From: Euglena gracilis
Taxonomy: Eukaryota; Euglenida; Euglenophyceae; Euglenales
Direction: 5' to 3'
DNA: 64,000 nt
Assembly: GCA_039621445.1 (NCBI GenBank)
Contig: CP154956.1
Location: 28,340,667-28,404,666 of the forward strand
The notes under the pieces are model-generated. The model was not told the origin of the DNA and ran no database searches. It worked only from the letters and a program-made list of their open reading frames with translations. This document shows positions 1 to 10,400 of the stretch, one piece after another (position 1 is the stretch's first letter; each line of letters opens with the position of its first letter). The position numbers were made by a program, and so were the translations under genes.

Positions 1-305
1 AACATGGCACAGCTCTGGGCAGGGAAATGAAGCGGTAGGCCCCATGGCACAACTGCAATCTGGATTCCCTCCGCTAGTGAGGAGAAGGTGATGAAAAATT
101 GGAACAAAGAGGCCCATGACCGAATCATGAGGCAATGCTTTGCAGCCCCAGCCCCCGGCACACAAATTTGGGAGCGGCACAACAGAGAGGTCAGTGGAGG
201 TTAGCCAAAGATGGGAAGAATGATACAAAGCCAAGCTAAAGCCAGCAAATTAGGTCAGGACAGGGGTCAAAAGAAGAGGTCGAACGCTGGAAGTGGGCCC
301 TGGGG
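1..305. other. Gene-free edge of window
   Basis: I see no exon, repeat array or RNA gene here. It is the 3' flank of the minus-strand PRKRIP1-like gene. Confidence 0.4.
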
Positions 306-1082
306 TCAGTTCTCGGCGCTGCCGTCGGAGGCCCCGTCCGCCTCGTCGGCCTCGGGCCCGGCCTCGGCCCCACCGGCCGCCCCGGCTGGGCCCTGGGAGC
401 GCTTGGCAGCCTCCTTGCGCCGCCGCGCCGCCTCCTCCTTCTTCCGGCGCTTCGCCGCCCGCTTCGCCGTCTTCGCGTCCTGCGGCGGCCCCGACAAATA
501 CATGAAACCCACACACAAAAACGAAGGGGCACGCTGCGGCGTCACCAAAGGAAACAGAAAGACCGACGTCCAGCCCCCAGTGCAGACAACAACGGAGGAG
601 GGTGGCAGTGTGGTCGGGAGGGTTGAGCGGGGCGGACCTCCTCCGCCTTTCGCGTCTGCCGCCGCTCCTCGAAGTCCTGGGCCTTCTTCACCTCCACGCC
701 GTGCAGGTAGATGCCCTCCAGCCGCTTCCGCTCCGCATCCTGAGACCAGAGACGTTGATCTGCTTTCTGCCATTCATGGCTGCCACAGATACGTTCGAAG
801 TTAGCACGTGCACGTGCTAACACACAATACAAATCTCCGCTCATCAAATGTGTTTCATTCCCAAAAACGCATCCACACCCCACAGACCTACACACACGCG
901 CGTGCGCATATGCACGCACAAACACACACACACACACCACGCACGCACGCAATGCACACACATACACGCTTCCGGAGATACTTTCCAAACTCTGCGCTGG
1001 AGGCACCAGCGCAGGAGCCGTGTTGGAACGGCGGCATGTTGGACGATTTCAACTCTTGCTGCAGCTCGGCGAGGGTCGGCAG
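306..1082 (-). CDS. PRKRIP1-like (DUF1168) spliceosome protein, 3' exons
   Basis: Three minus-strand exons join cleanly in phase 0: 966-1082, 638-739 and 306-479 (stop at 306-308). Together they encode about 130 C-terminal residues. The first contains HGSCAGASSAEFGKYLRKR, which matches the conserved Gly-Ser/Ala-Gly-Ala...Glu-Phe core of PRKRIP1. The second is a charged helix ending RKAEE. The third opens DAKTAKRAAKRRKKEE and runs into a Lys/Arg-rich helix with an acidic Ala/Gly tail, as in that family. The donor after 966 is GTATGTG and the acceptors are CAG. PRKRIP1 proteins are nuclear components of the catalytic spliceosome; that role is inferred from family membership. The N-terminus is not resolved. 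The acidic tail and the gene's end at 306 are directly visible. The family call rests on motif recognition only. Confidence 0.62.
885..965. repeat. CA/CACG microsatellite in intron
   Basis: An imperfect CA-rich tract sits directly downstream (on the coding strand) of the GTATGTG donor of the PRKRIP1-like exon 966-1082, so the intron begins with a GT-repeat on the RNA. Confidence 0.85.
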
Positions 1083-1695
1083 CTGGGAGGTGACGTCCCG
1101 TTCGGGGGCCAGGGCCCAGACGGGCTGGGCTTCGGGGGGGGGGGGGCTTTTTAGGTGGGGCAAAAGCAAAGAACGAAACAGCAAACCTACGCGGGCTTGG
1201 GCGAGGGCCAGTGGGGGGCGGATGCAGTGGGCCCTGCACATGGGTTTGCGCAAATTCTGGATCCAGCTTGCCTGGAGAACGGGCGAACAGGCAGACACAT
1301 GGTTGGGGGCTGTTGCACAATGCCGGCAACTCCGTCGCTACTTTGGGCAACGATAATTGGCCACTCGGAACACAAAAGGCTTGGCTTTATAAATGAACAA
1401 CTGAGTATCATTTGGTGCCAAAAGGGGTCTGCTAAATCATTGTTGACCCTTTGGCGATACCTTGGGATGCCGAACCACAATCCCTGTACATCATCAACAA
1501 TTGGGGGACATGACTTGGAACTAATGAGCACAACGCAGCCCCCCCCCCACTGCGGGCGATGGACTTCGAGATGCCAAGCATCCTCCAGCCTCTTCCTTGA
1601 ACCTCGGGCGCAACAGAATCCGCCCAAGGTCGCCCCCAGCAAACACCCTGAGGTGCAGAGGACAGGAAACAGGGGGGGAGTTGGGGCCCCACACC

Positions 1696-1850
1696 CTCCA
1701 CTTTGAGGTGCAGCTCCTCCTCCAGCGTCATGTTGAGCTCCTCCGGCCGCCGGGGCCGCAGCTGCTCCGACGGCGTGAACATCCTCCCGTTACCCTCGGC
1801 CCCGGGCCTCCTCGATGAGCCGCAGGTCCACGAACTGGGGCATTGCGGCG
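1696..1850 (-). CDS. Possible upstream exon(s), family uncertain
   Basis: Two overlapping minus-strand readings look coding. One opens with ATG near 1842 and reads MPQFVDLRLIEEARG before a stop. The other, one frame away, reads MFTPSEQLRPRRPEELNM and then TLEEELHLKVE up to a possible GT donor near 1696. They may be neighbouring exons, or a single exon with a one-base shift. They lie where the N-terminus of the PRKRIP1-like gene would be expected, but nothing in them is diagnostic. 1860-2760 holds only repeats and poly-C/G runs. Confidence 0.3.
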
Positions 1851-2765
1851 GGGGCTTGGGGGGCGGAAAAAGCTGGGAGGGCAGGGGCAGGGAGGCTGGG
1901 GGGCAATGCCGATGCCACCCTGTTGGGTGGGCTCAGTGACATGGAGAAGGTAACCCCCCAAAAATAAGATCCCGTCGAAAAAAGGCCCCCAATTTCAGCG
2001 AACATCCAAAAAGCAGACCCCTCCCAATAAGACCCCCCTCGGGATTTTTTGGGGAAATCCAACAACAGATGCTTAACAGTGGGTGAAAGCAGGAACATAT
2101 CCCCTCTGACTTGCCTCGTCGCTGTATTTTGTGTTGAAAGATGCTTAACTTATTGTGGGTTTGCTGCTGGCCTGATAACCGCGAGAGCAGCGTTCGGTAG
2201 TAATTCGCACTTTTTCTGAGCCATCTCAGCGTACAGTGGAAACAAGAGAAGGCCAACATGCTTCCTGGTATACATCTGTGCAACACAAGAATCTCAAATT
2301 TACAACCACTTGCGCAATGAAAACCCCTTCCCTTTGGGCCCCCCCCCCCCCCCCCGGGCGCTTGGATCGGGCCATAATTGAAGGTAAGGCCGGGGGCCAA
2401 CCTTAGAGGGGCCAAGCTTTGCGCGTTAAGAATTTCGGTGGCTGTGCACAAAAGGCCAAGGCCAACTTTGGGGGGGCCAAGTTTGCATGTAAGAAGGAGG
2501 GGGGCCAAGCGCATGGGGGGGGGGGGCAAGAGCCCGGGGGGGGGAGGAACTGGGGGAAACTCACTTCAAACACAAATGGAGGGCAACGCGCGATTAAGCA
2601 CCTGGGAAAACCCTCGATATGGAACGTTTGAACACACACACAGCAGTGCATAGTGCAATCGAGTGCAGCAATGGTGGAGGCAAAATGATTACGGTTGGGG
2701 AGACAGACAGGCAGCAGACTCCGCGACTGGACAGGACGGGGGCAATGAATCCAGCAACAGGTGGG

Positions 2766-5700
2766 TCATGTGGCGGTGCGCCATTTGTACAGCATGCGGT
2801 CCTCCCCGCCGCTATACAGGCAGCCGGCGAACACCTCCAGCGCCATGACAGACGATGCGTGGCGGTGCGTCGTCCCAAGGCACTCGTCCGCCTCCAAACT
2901 CCACCGCTTGATGGGCTGCCTGGGCTCCTGCGGCCGCCCTCACCTCCGCAGAACTTCCGTCTGGCCACACATAAACCACACCCTGAGAGGAAACCACACC
3001 AAAACCCAAGCCCCTCTGCCCTCTTCATCCTTCGTGGCCGGAGCACCTCCCCGGCCCATGTTGTTTCCTTGAAAAGCAGCTTGGTTGCGTTACAACCCTG
3101 TCCACACGTCGAAGCCATCCAATTGTATCACTCACGTGCACACAGACCTCGTACCAAAGGTGGTCAGGACAAAATAGTGCTACGCTCAGCAGCGTCCGCA
3201 CACTTGATTGCCGAGGCACACCCTGGGTGATGGATGGGTATCCTGGGCTTGCGGAAAGGCGAGGGACCCAGGGGCGGTGCCATCCCCACTGCCGCTGAAG
3301 AGGAATCCCGCGTACAACGCGAATGAGCACACCGGGCCGCGGTGGCCAAGGCTGCTCTAAACTGTTTGCTGGGAAGGGTCCGTGGCTGCCTGACTGGTGT
3401 GGTGTGTTCACCATCGCCCTCGGAACAGCCTTGCGCGGTGCCCGTGGAGCATGGCGACGGGCTGGTCCTACAGAGGCGGGGGAGGGGACGAAGCCGCTTT
3501 GGTGGGAAACGCGTGGCCGCAGGTGAGGGGGATCGGTTGTGCATTGCGAGATCGCTGGTCGTTTTGTTCAGGGAAAGCGGCGGCTGGGGGCAGGGGGCGG
3601 ACCCGCTCATTCCACTTCCGGATGGTGTTGTCGGACGAGCCGCTGTACAGGAACCCCCCGGCCACGACGAGGCTTCGCACCGAGGAGTGGTTCCCCTTCA
3701 GGGTCCACGGCGGACCGCGGCTGGCCGGCGCCGCGCGCGAGCGCTTCTCCTCTCTGCAGCATGGAGTGTGCTAATTGCCGCGTCCTCAAGCTGGATGACG
3801 AGTTCCCTGATGCATTGGTCAGGCAGCCCATTTGGTGGTATTGTTCTGGTTGCTTTTCTCGTCGGTGGCAGAGTTTTTTTTTTATTTACGTTTCGTGACC
3901 TGGGGGAAGTGGGTGGGTGGGTCCCAGCCGAGCACCCCCCCCCCCACCCCCCCCCCACCACGCCACCCCACCCCTCCGCCCGACCGCGGCCCGGGGGCGA
4001 CGCACTGCCCGCCGGGGGTCCACTTGCGGATCGTGCCGTCCGCGCTGCCGCTGTAGAGGTGCGGGCCGCGCGCCGCGAGGGCCAGCACGCAGTCGGTGTG
4101 CCCCGCCAGCGTCGCCTGGCACTCCCCCGTCCCCGGCGGCGGCGGTCCGGGCAGCCGGGGCGGAGAGGAGGGGGTGCCCCTGCCCCGCTGCATGGCATTG
4201 CCTGGGGGTGAAGGGTGCCGTTTCCCGTCAGCGATGGGGACCGCCCCGGCCACAGGGTCCCAGCGCCGCACGGTGCAGTCATAGCTGCTGCCATGGCGCC
4301 TCTTAACGACCCTCCTTGGAGGGGCCAGCTCAGAGGCTGGAAACTTCGGCTGACTCAAAAAAAAAAAGGCTTCTGGTTGGGTCCGATGGGGTACCACGGC
4401 TGGAACTAGACCCGAGCTGGCGGCTGGGCAGCAATACTTTTTCGCGTTCAGGGGTGCAAAAATGGGCGAAAATGGGCAAAACGGATCAGATTTGGGCTGG
4501 CCACGGTAAATTTTGGGTCAAAGAATCGACATTTTGCAGAATTGGCAAAATTTTTGGTCCCTTTGCAGTATCCATTTTGGGAACTGGTTCGATCCCCAGT
4601 TGGGTGGCTGCAAAACTTGTCAATGGGGGTTGGGGGGGTTTGGGGCATACCATTGCTTTTCCGACCCCTGGGGGAGGGGGCTTTCCACTTTCAAAAAACT
4701 AGTCAGTCACTTTTCAAATACTAGTCACCCACTTCCTATCTCCCTATCGATTGCGAGGATCGGTCACTTTTGCCACTCGGCCAAAGATGGCTCCAAAAAA
4801 AAAAAGACTTCGGCCAAAAACCCCCAGAAATTTTTCCGGTGCCTTCGGCGCCAGGTGGCCACTTTCGGCCATTCCTGGCCGACCTCACCCCCCGGGGGGA
4901 GGGGCTGGAGTCAAAAACCAGTCAGTCACTCCGAAAAAACCAGTCAGTCACCCCCTGGGTTGGGGTCGGACACACCGTAAGCAATGGTGTGGTCCGGGGC
5001 TGGAAAAAGCTGCTGGCTGGCTGGACTCCTCGCGGGGGATGGTCCACGTCGGCTTAAGAAACACCCTGGCTGCCACTGTACAGAGCGCCGGCCAGCAGAA
5101 GCAGGCACCGCACCAGCTTCTCATGGCCCTCCAGCACGGTCACCTGTGGGGGGGTCACAGCGGGCAACACATGGACCCCACCTGTGTCAGAGAGGATTTG
5201 GCATCCCCTCAAGTCCCTCAAAAACGCCTTGACCATTTTGCCCGTTTCCAAAACGTTCTGGCATACTGCAGCAGAAAATTTGGCTTGGGCAACTGTATGG
5301 AAGCCCACCCCTGGGGAGGAGTATATCATCAGGAGGTTGAGGCCACTAATGTTCCTGCTTGCAAACCGCAAAAAGTGGCATGACAAAGAGCACTTTCCAC
5401 AGAAGACAAAAAGGCAAAACAACCACATCAAATAACCCACACCTTGGAGTCCTGCATCGACCATTTCCGCACCCGTCCGTCACTGCTGGGCACCTGTGGT
5501 CTTCGGCCATTCATCAAATGTCAGGGTTGGAACTGGATCGTCTCTTTCTTCCTTTTAAAGCCCCTGAGGCCACAAGGCCATCCAAATCAAAACAAAATTC
5601 AGTTCGGCGGCACCCTTGTTGTCATGGTCTTGGCTGGACAACGGCTCTTCCAAGCCCAACCAAAGCAAACCGTAATCACAGCCTCGTTAGTGGCCATTTC

Positions 5701-8168
5701 GAAATCGTTTCATTCGCCTCAATTCCTTCTCAACAGGGCAAAACCACTTGTCGATATGGAATTATCTCTCGAAACAGAGGATAGCCCGGCACTGCGTCAG
5801 TGCAGGGTGAATTCAACCCTCCACGCAGGTGCCCCAATGCTGCAGCCCGTCCAGTAGCCATCCCCCACAGGGCAAAGCCCGATGGGGGGCCTTCTTCATG
5901 GGGAGGGGTCCATTTCATGGATTTTTGCCAGAAAATTTTAGTTTTTGGAGAATTATTGCACGATGCCCATTGAGCACTGATTCTCACATCATTTTACGTT
6001 CACAGACATAGACATGGCACAAAATGTTATTGTGGAAGACTTGCTTCATGGATTGTTGGCCGAGGCAGCTGAAGAAGAGTCATTGGAAGATGACTCTGAA
6101 GTTGAGATCGTTGCTGGAGGAGAAGAAAGCGCCTTGACAGCAGCTGATCAATTGATTGTCGATGTCTGGCCATTCCTTTTCCACTTTTGTGGGGGGGTCC
6201 ATTTCGTGGATTTTTGCTAGGAATGTCCAGGGGGGTCTTATTTTTTGGGGGGCGTCCATTTTTTTCATTTTATGGGGGGGTATTATTTTGGGAGGGTTTA
6301 GGGATGATTGATTGATGCTTTTATCAAAATGACCAATTTTGCCCAGGGGGGAAGGCCAAGTCAAAAACTGACCCGAAATGGCCCAAAATGGATTTCTGGA
6401 AAACTGTCCGAGCAAATTGGGGAAAAAAATACGCCAAATCTTCTGCCCACTCCCGACGAAGGTGAAGGCGACAAAAAGGGAAAACTTCATCAAAACTCTC
6501 TGTGTTGTTCACCCCCACAAGTTTCGGGCGACATATGTGCCACCTACCATTTAAAAAAAATACCAATACAAAACACAATGTGAATGTTCATTCAGGCTTA
6601 CGGTACACCCACCCAAATACTCTCTTCCAACGGGCTCCTGCCGTCCTGTGTTGGCCGGGACATGCTCTGGCCCTCGGTGAAGGCGAGGCACCACACGCTG
6701 AACTCCTCCACGACGGACAGGCACAGCTCGTCGTCCAGCGTCCACTTCTGCAGCATTCGGTCCAGGTCCGCCACGTAGAGGTGCTCCGGGCCACCCAGCC
6801 TTGCTCCCTCTGAAGGCGTTGGGGGGGGGGGGGTCGGTGCTGGGATTTTGTTGGCGCCGCCATGCAGGGGGCGCATGGCAGCCGGGCACTTTGTCAGTGC
6901 CGAATGACACTTCCCTCCGACAAGTCAGGGGGCGGGAGCAATGGCGTGGGCCGGGCCGGCGCTCAGGCAGACCACCGAGTTGCGGAACTGCTTCGCGAAG
7001 CTCTGCGGCTGCAGCAGCAGGTCCGCCGACGCGGGGGTGTGGGCGGCGGGACCCTTCATCGTGGCCATTTGGTGGGGGTCACCCGGCCATGCCGTTCCTG
7101 GCCCCAAAAAGAAGCAACAGAGAAGGCAGAAAGCAGAAGGCAGCCACCACACAGCAGAAGGCAGTCACCCCTGGCAGAGGTGGGACTGGGTCCCGCGCCC
7201 CACAGGAGGTGGTCCGGTCTGCTTTCCTTTGTGGACAACACAGACCAAATGGACAAATCATTGATTCGGAAACAATACGCCAACACAGGACTCCCCCCAA
7301 AAAAACTGAGTCCTCCGTGTGTCCGCATCCTGAAAGAGCCACCGGCGACTGCTGCCTGACGACTGCATTGAACTTGCTGTCAATCAGAACGACGGGAACG
7401 AACGAGGCGGTGTCGCACGACAATCTCCGTGAGCGGGCACCCCCAGCCAGGCTGAAAGGGTCGCCTGTGGGGGGCCGGGGTCATGCCGGGTCGTGCAGCG
7501 CCTCCACGGCCACCGGTAGGGTCTGCCCCGCCACCGCCCGGTGCAGGGCGCCGAGCCGGCGGCACAGGCCGTGGAGGACCGCCCAGTCCCCGGCCGCCAG
7601 GTCCAGCGCAGCGTCAGCCCCAGACCCCTCGGGGGGGCCCGGCGGGCGGAAGGTCAGCCGGCAGCGGGGGACGCGGTGCTCCGGCGCCGCCGCGCACTCA
7701 TCTGCGGGGCGGGGGGGGCACGCAGACGGTCCTTTTCTCCGTGGCTTCCGTGGGGGGTGCCTGCTAGGGGCAGGCACCCCCCAAAACCCTACCCCCCCCC
7801 CCCCGGGGAGGGGGTCGGATCGGGTGGTGCTATGGGGGGCCTGCCCCTAGCACCCCCCCCCCCCCCGTGGGGTAGGCGCCCGACTAAGCACACGCCTGGT
7901 AGAGACCACCGTTGCCTCCTCTGGAGGCATGTTGCCGACCCCGAAGAAGGAAGAGCCAGAAAAAAAAAGAGGTGGTTTGGGCATTTTATCTGAATTTAAG
8001 CAAAAACTGCAACTTTTCAAAGGAAAAATGCTGTAAAACTCTTTTAAAAAAATAATTAAAAAGGCCTTGAATTTTTCAGGACTTGAAATACTCCTTCCGA
8101 AAACCCCCCCAAACTTTTCGATTGCTGCCAGCAGCTGCTGAAACATGTGCTTCTCCATCCGTATCATG
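2766..8168 (-). CDS. WD40-repeat protein
   Basis: A many-exon minus-strand gene. The C-terminal exon 2766-2915 ends in a WD repeat (LYSGGEDRMLYKW) and a stop at 2766-2768. Further exons with WD repeats: about 3273-3352 (GHRGPVCSFALYAGFLFSGS), 3603-3722 (FLYSGSSDNTIRKWN), 4006-4115 (LAGHTDCVLALAA, then SADGTIRKW), 4242-4287 (YDCTVRRWDP), 5065-5143 (LEGHEKLVRCLLLLAGALYS), 5443-5493 (SDGRVRKW) and 6662-6810 (DRMLQKWTLDDELCLSV). Likely N-terminal exons without WD repeats: about 6975-7060, 7485-7701, and 8115-8168 with a possible ATG reading MIRMEKHMFQQLLAA. At least seven blades fit one beta-propeller, a protein-interaction scaffold. No extra domain identifies the subfamily. Several donors lack GT and may be GC. 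The exon after 5493 that should complete a blade was not found. The ATG choice is tentative because another frame is open across that exon. Confidence 0.72.
4640..4965. repeat. Dispersed repeat with CAGTCAGTCAC motifs, copy 1
   Basis: It contains several AGTCAGTCAC/AGTCACC motifs, a purine-rich tract and a GGTGCC-TTC-GGCGCC stem-loop. Related sequence recurs at 16880-17010 and 35205-35460. It lies in an intron of the WD40 gene. Confidence 0.55.
5905..6220 (+). mobile_element. Small insertion bounded by 27-bp direct repeats
   Basis: GGGGTCCATTTC(A/G)TGG followed by ATTTTTGC(C/T)AG occurs at 5905-5931 and 6194-6220 (25 of 27 identical). Between the copies lies a plus-strand coding-like segment, opposite to the host WD40 gene whose intron it occupies. 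This suggests a degraded mobile-element fragment. Confidence 0.4.
6014..6175 (+). pseudogene. Acidic N-terminal exon of a probable transposon gene
   Basis: The frame starts at ATG 6014, just after a polypyrimidine/CAG acceptor-like site. It reads MAQNVIVEDLLHGLLAEAAE and continues acidic through DDSEVEIV to about LIVDVW, then runs into a G-rich repeat. Codons are AT-richer than in the surrounding minus-strand host exons. No further exon was found, so I treat it as an isolated fragment. The family is not recognised. Confidence 0.4.
7752..7782. repeat. Perfect 12-bp hairpin with G/C-run arms
   Basis: GGGGGGTGCCTG at 7752-7763 is answered by CAGGCACCCCCC at 7771-7782 around a 7-base loop. A related CTGCCCCTAGCACC segment follows at about 7840. 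It lies next to an exon of the WD40 gene. Confidence 0.8.
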
Positions 8169-8319
8169 ATTCACTTCTTCGCCAGCCATCCCCGAACCCT
8201 GATTTTTGATTTTGGACCACCAAAACCGTTTGGTTCCAGGAGGAGGGCTCTGGGAGGTGCTTTTGTTCCTCCTGAGAAATCAACCTCAGGTTTTTGGCTG
8301 CTTTTTTAGGACACATCTA

Positions 8320-8830
8320 CTGCGGCACACCCGGCCTGGCAACTGACACACGCGTTCCACTGTTGTCCCTGCAGACGGTGCCTTCCACCGGCCAGGGGGA
8401 CACGTCCACCTCCTCACTGGAGAGGAAAATGTCCACCTCCTGCTCAAATGCCAAGCGGGTTTCCGCCTGCTCAAGTGCTTGCTGCCAAGGCGCAGCAGCC
8501 ACAGCTCCCTTTCAACCTGTCCTGCCCAACTTTCAAAAATAATGTCGCCACGCACCACCACCAACACCGACACTTCGGGACACCGAAACATCACAGACAC
8601 AACCCATCGGGACAGCAAGAAACTCCATGTAGGTTTCCGCCCAAACCACATCTGGGCGGAAACCCGAACAAAATAAAAGCAGAGTAGGCGGATAGCCGCC
8701 CACTTCTACCGTTCAATGACGTCTCAAAGTCCCCCTCCCTCCCCCCAAACTTGTTCATTAACAACTTCACGTGATGACCAACTTCTGGAGGTTGAAGCGC
8801 GTTCCCACTTCCCACACCCACGTGTCATCC
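8320..8830 (-). CDS. Possible additional exons upstream of WD40 gene
   Basis: Minus-strand frames at about 8330-8500 (QAETRLAFEQEVDIFLSSEE, then VDVSPWPVEG) and 8765-8830 (DDTWVWEVGTRFNLQKLVI) look coding in composition. They could be 5' exons of the WD40 gene if the ATG at 8168 is internal, or belong to another gene. No domain recognised. Confidence 0.35.
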
Positions 8831-8959
8831 ACAAACACAAACTCTTCTCATTTTCAAAATTTTCTGCGCGGGTTTTTGCCTGAAAGATCCCCAGCTCACC
8901 CACATCATTCAAATGCCGTGTGTGACACCCGAACACGACACAGCACCATCCCCCATACA

Positions 8960-10400
8960 AAATAAAAATCCAACATGCCCACCCATTCTTGTCAGCTGTG
9001 CATGAAGCTTTCTAATGTTTCATCCATTCATGTGTGCGGAGATCCGCCTGCAAACGGTCCTACAAAAAACTTGTGTTCTGTTTCTGCACCGACTCAAACA
9101 AAAATTTTGGGTATCTCTCAGCGGGGATTGGCAGGCGGGAAAAAATGTTCAGTTTTGCGTGGCCCAGCTGTGTCATCAGCAGGGAACTTGTGCGCTGACA
9201 AATTAAGGACACCACGCACTCAAACTGCATCCCACTTCAGTTCACCTTGTCCCCAACCTTCTCAAAGTTCTTGAACTTGTGATGGCCAGAATGGTGTTGC
9301 ACCACTTCCCAACCCCCCTGTTCTCGATAGCAGCACAGCAAAACAAACAACGCCTCCCTCCCTCCCGTGCTTTCCTGGTCCAACTGTCATCCTGTGCTGC
9401 TTAATGATACATCATGGTGCACAGCCCAGGAGGAGGGGAATGCTGGGGAGCTTGTAAACCAATCAGGACACCCGGGGCAAGCACACACAGCGCACACATC
9501 GTTGCGGAAGCGTCCCTTCTTTACGCGGTAAGCCACCTAACCTCATTTTTAATTTTATTCCCAGCCCGGTCCCCTCCGTAAGGGCCGCATCTCTTCTTCA
9601 CAAAAACAAATTTTGTGCAGTTAACCGCCTAAAACATCCCTTCCAGAAATTATAGCATCTTTTGGGCAGTACTGCCCGTTCACCTCCCCAATCACTGCAC
9701 CTCGGGGCTCACGAGATGTTCAAAAATGGGCGGGTTGTTTAGGCGGTTGCCTCTTCTTCACCTGCAACACGGTGACACCCCCCCTCCAGAGAGGGGGTCC
9801 AGTAGCATCGCCAAACAACCGGGGCTCCAGAGGCCAGGTGTTCTCCCACTGTTTCCTGTTTTTCAAAATTTCAAGGCAATCTAGGGGGGTGTTTTCCAAA
9901 ACCCCCTAAACGACCAAATTTTTTCAAAATTACCATTTTGTCAAAATGCCCAAAATGGACCCAAAACGACCCAAATTTTTGTGCTGGTGTCCCCCTCTCA
10001 AAATTTTGAGCACAAAACGGTGGGTGCCGTAAACGGAAACCTGCGCACCTCAAACGCGCACAAATTGGAAAAAAAATTGGGCAATTAGTGCTGCCTAAGG
10101 CTAGGGCAGAGGGGAGGGAATGCAAGACAGACCCTCGAAGAACTTGACGCATTAAAAGCATTTAATGTATTGCAACATATTGCATGGCCAAAGAAATTCA
10201 AAAAAACGAAAAAAGATTGACCAAAAGTTTGGTTAAAGAAAAAATCGGAAGTCGACAATGTTTCCTCTGGGAAACCACATACAAAAAAAAACACAAAAAA
10301 AGAAAAAAGCCAAAAAAAAACTGCAAATTTGGCCAATATAAAAAAAAACACAAAAAGACATGAAAGACAAACACATTTGGGTCTTCCCTTCCCCTTGGGC
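8960..10400. other. Non-coding, with one MITE-like inverted repeat
   Basis: No convincing exon. AACCGCCTAAA near 9620 and TTTAGGCGGTT near 9738 form an 11-bp inverted repeat about 135 bp apart, a possible small terminal-repeat element. The rest is A-rich spacer. Confidence 0.4.

Noticed and set aside
29-45. GAAGCGG near the window start, and at 28306, 44259 and 58676
   Set aside because: Single half-sites without a matching CCGCTTC arm.
3342-4211. 289-codon plus-strand frame
   Set aside because: Antisense to WD40 exons, crosses their introns and reads Pro/Arg/Ala low complexity.
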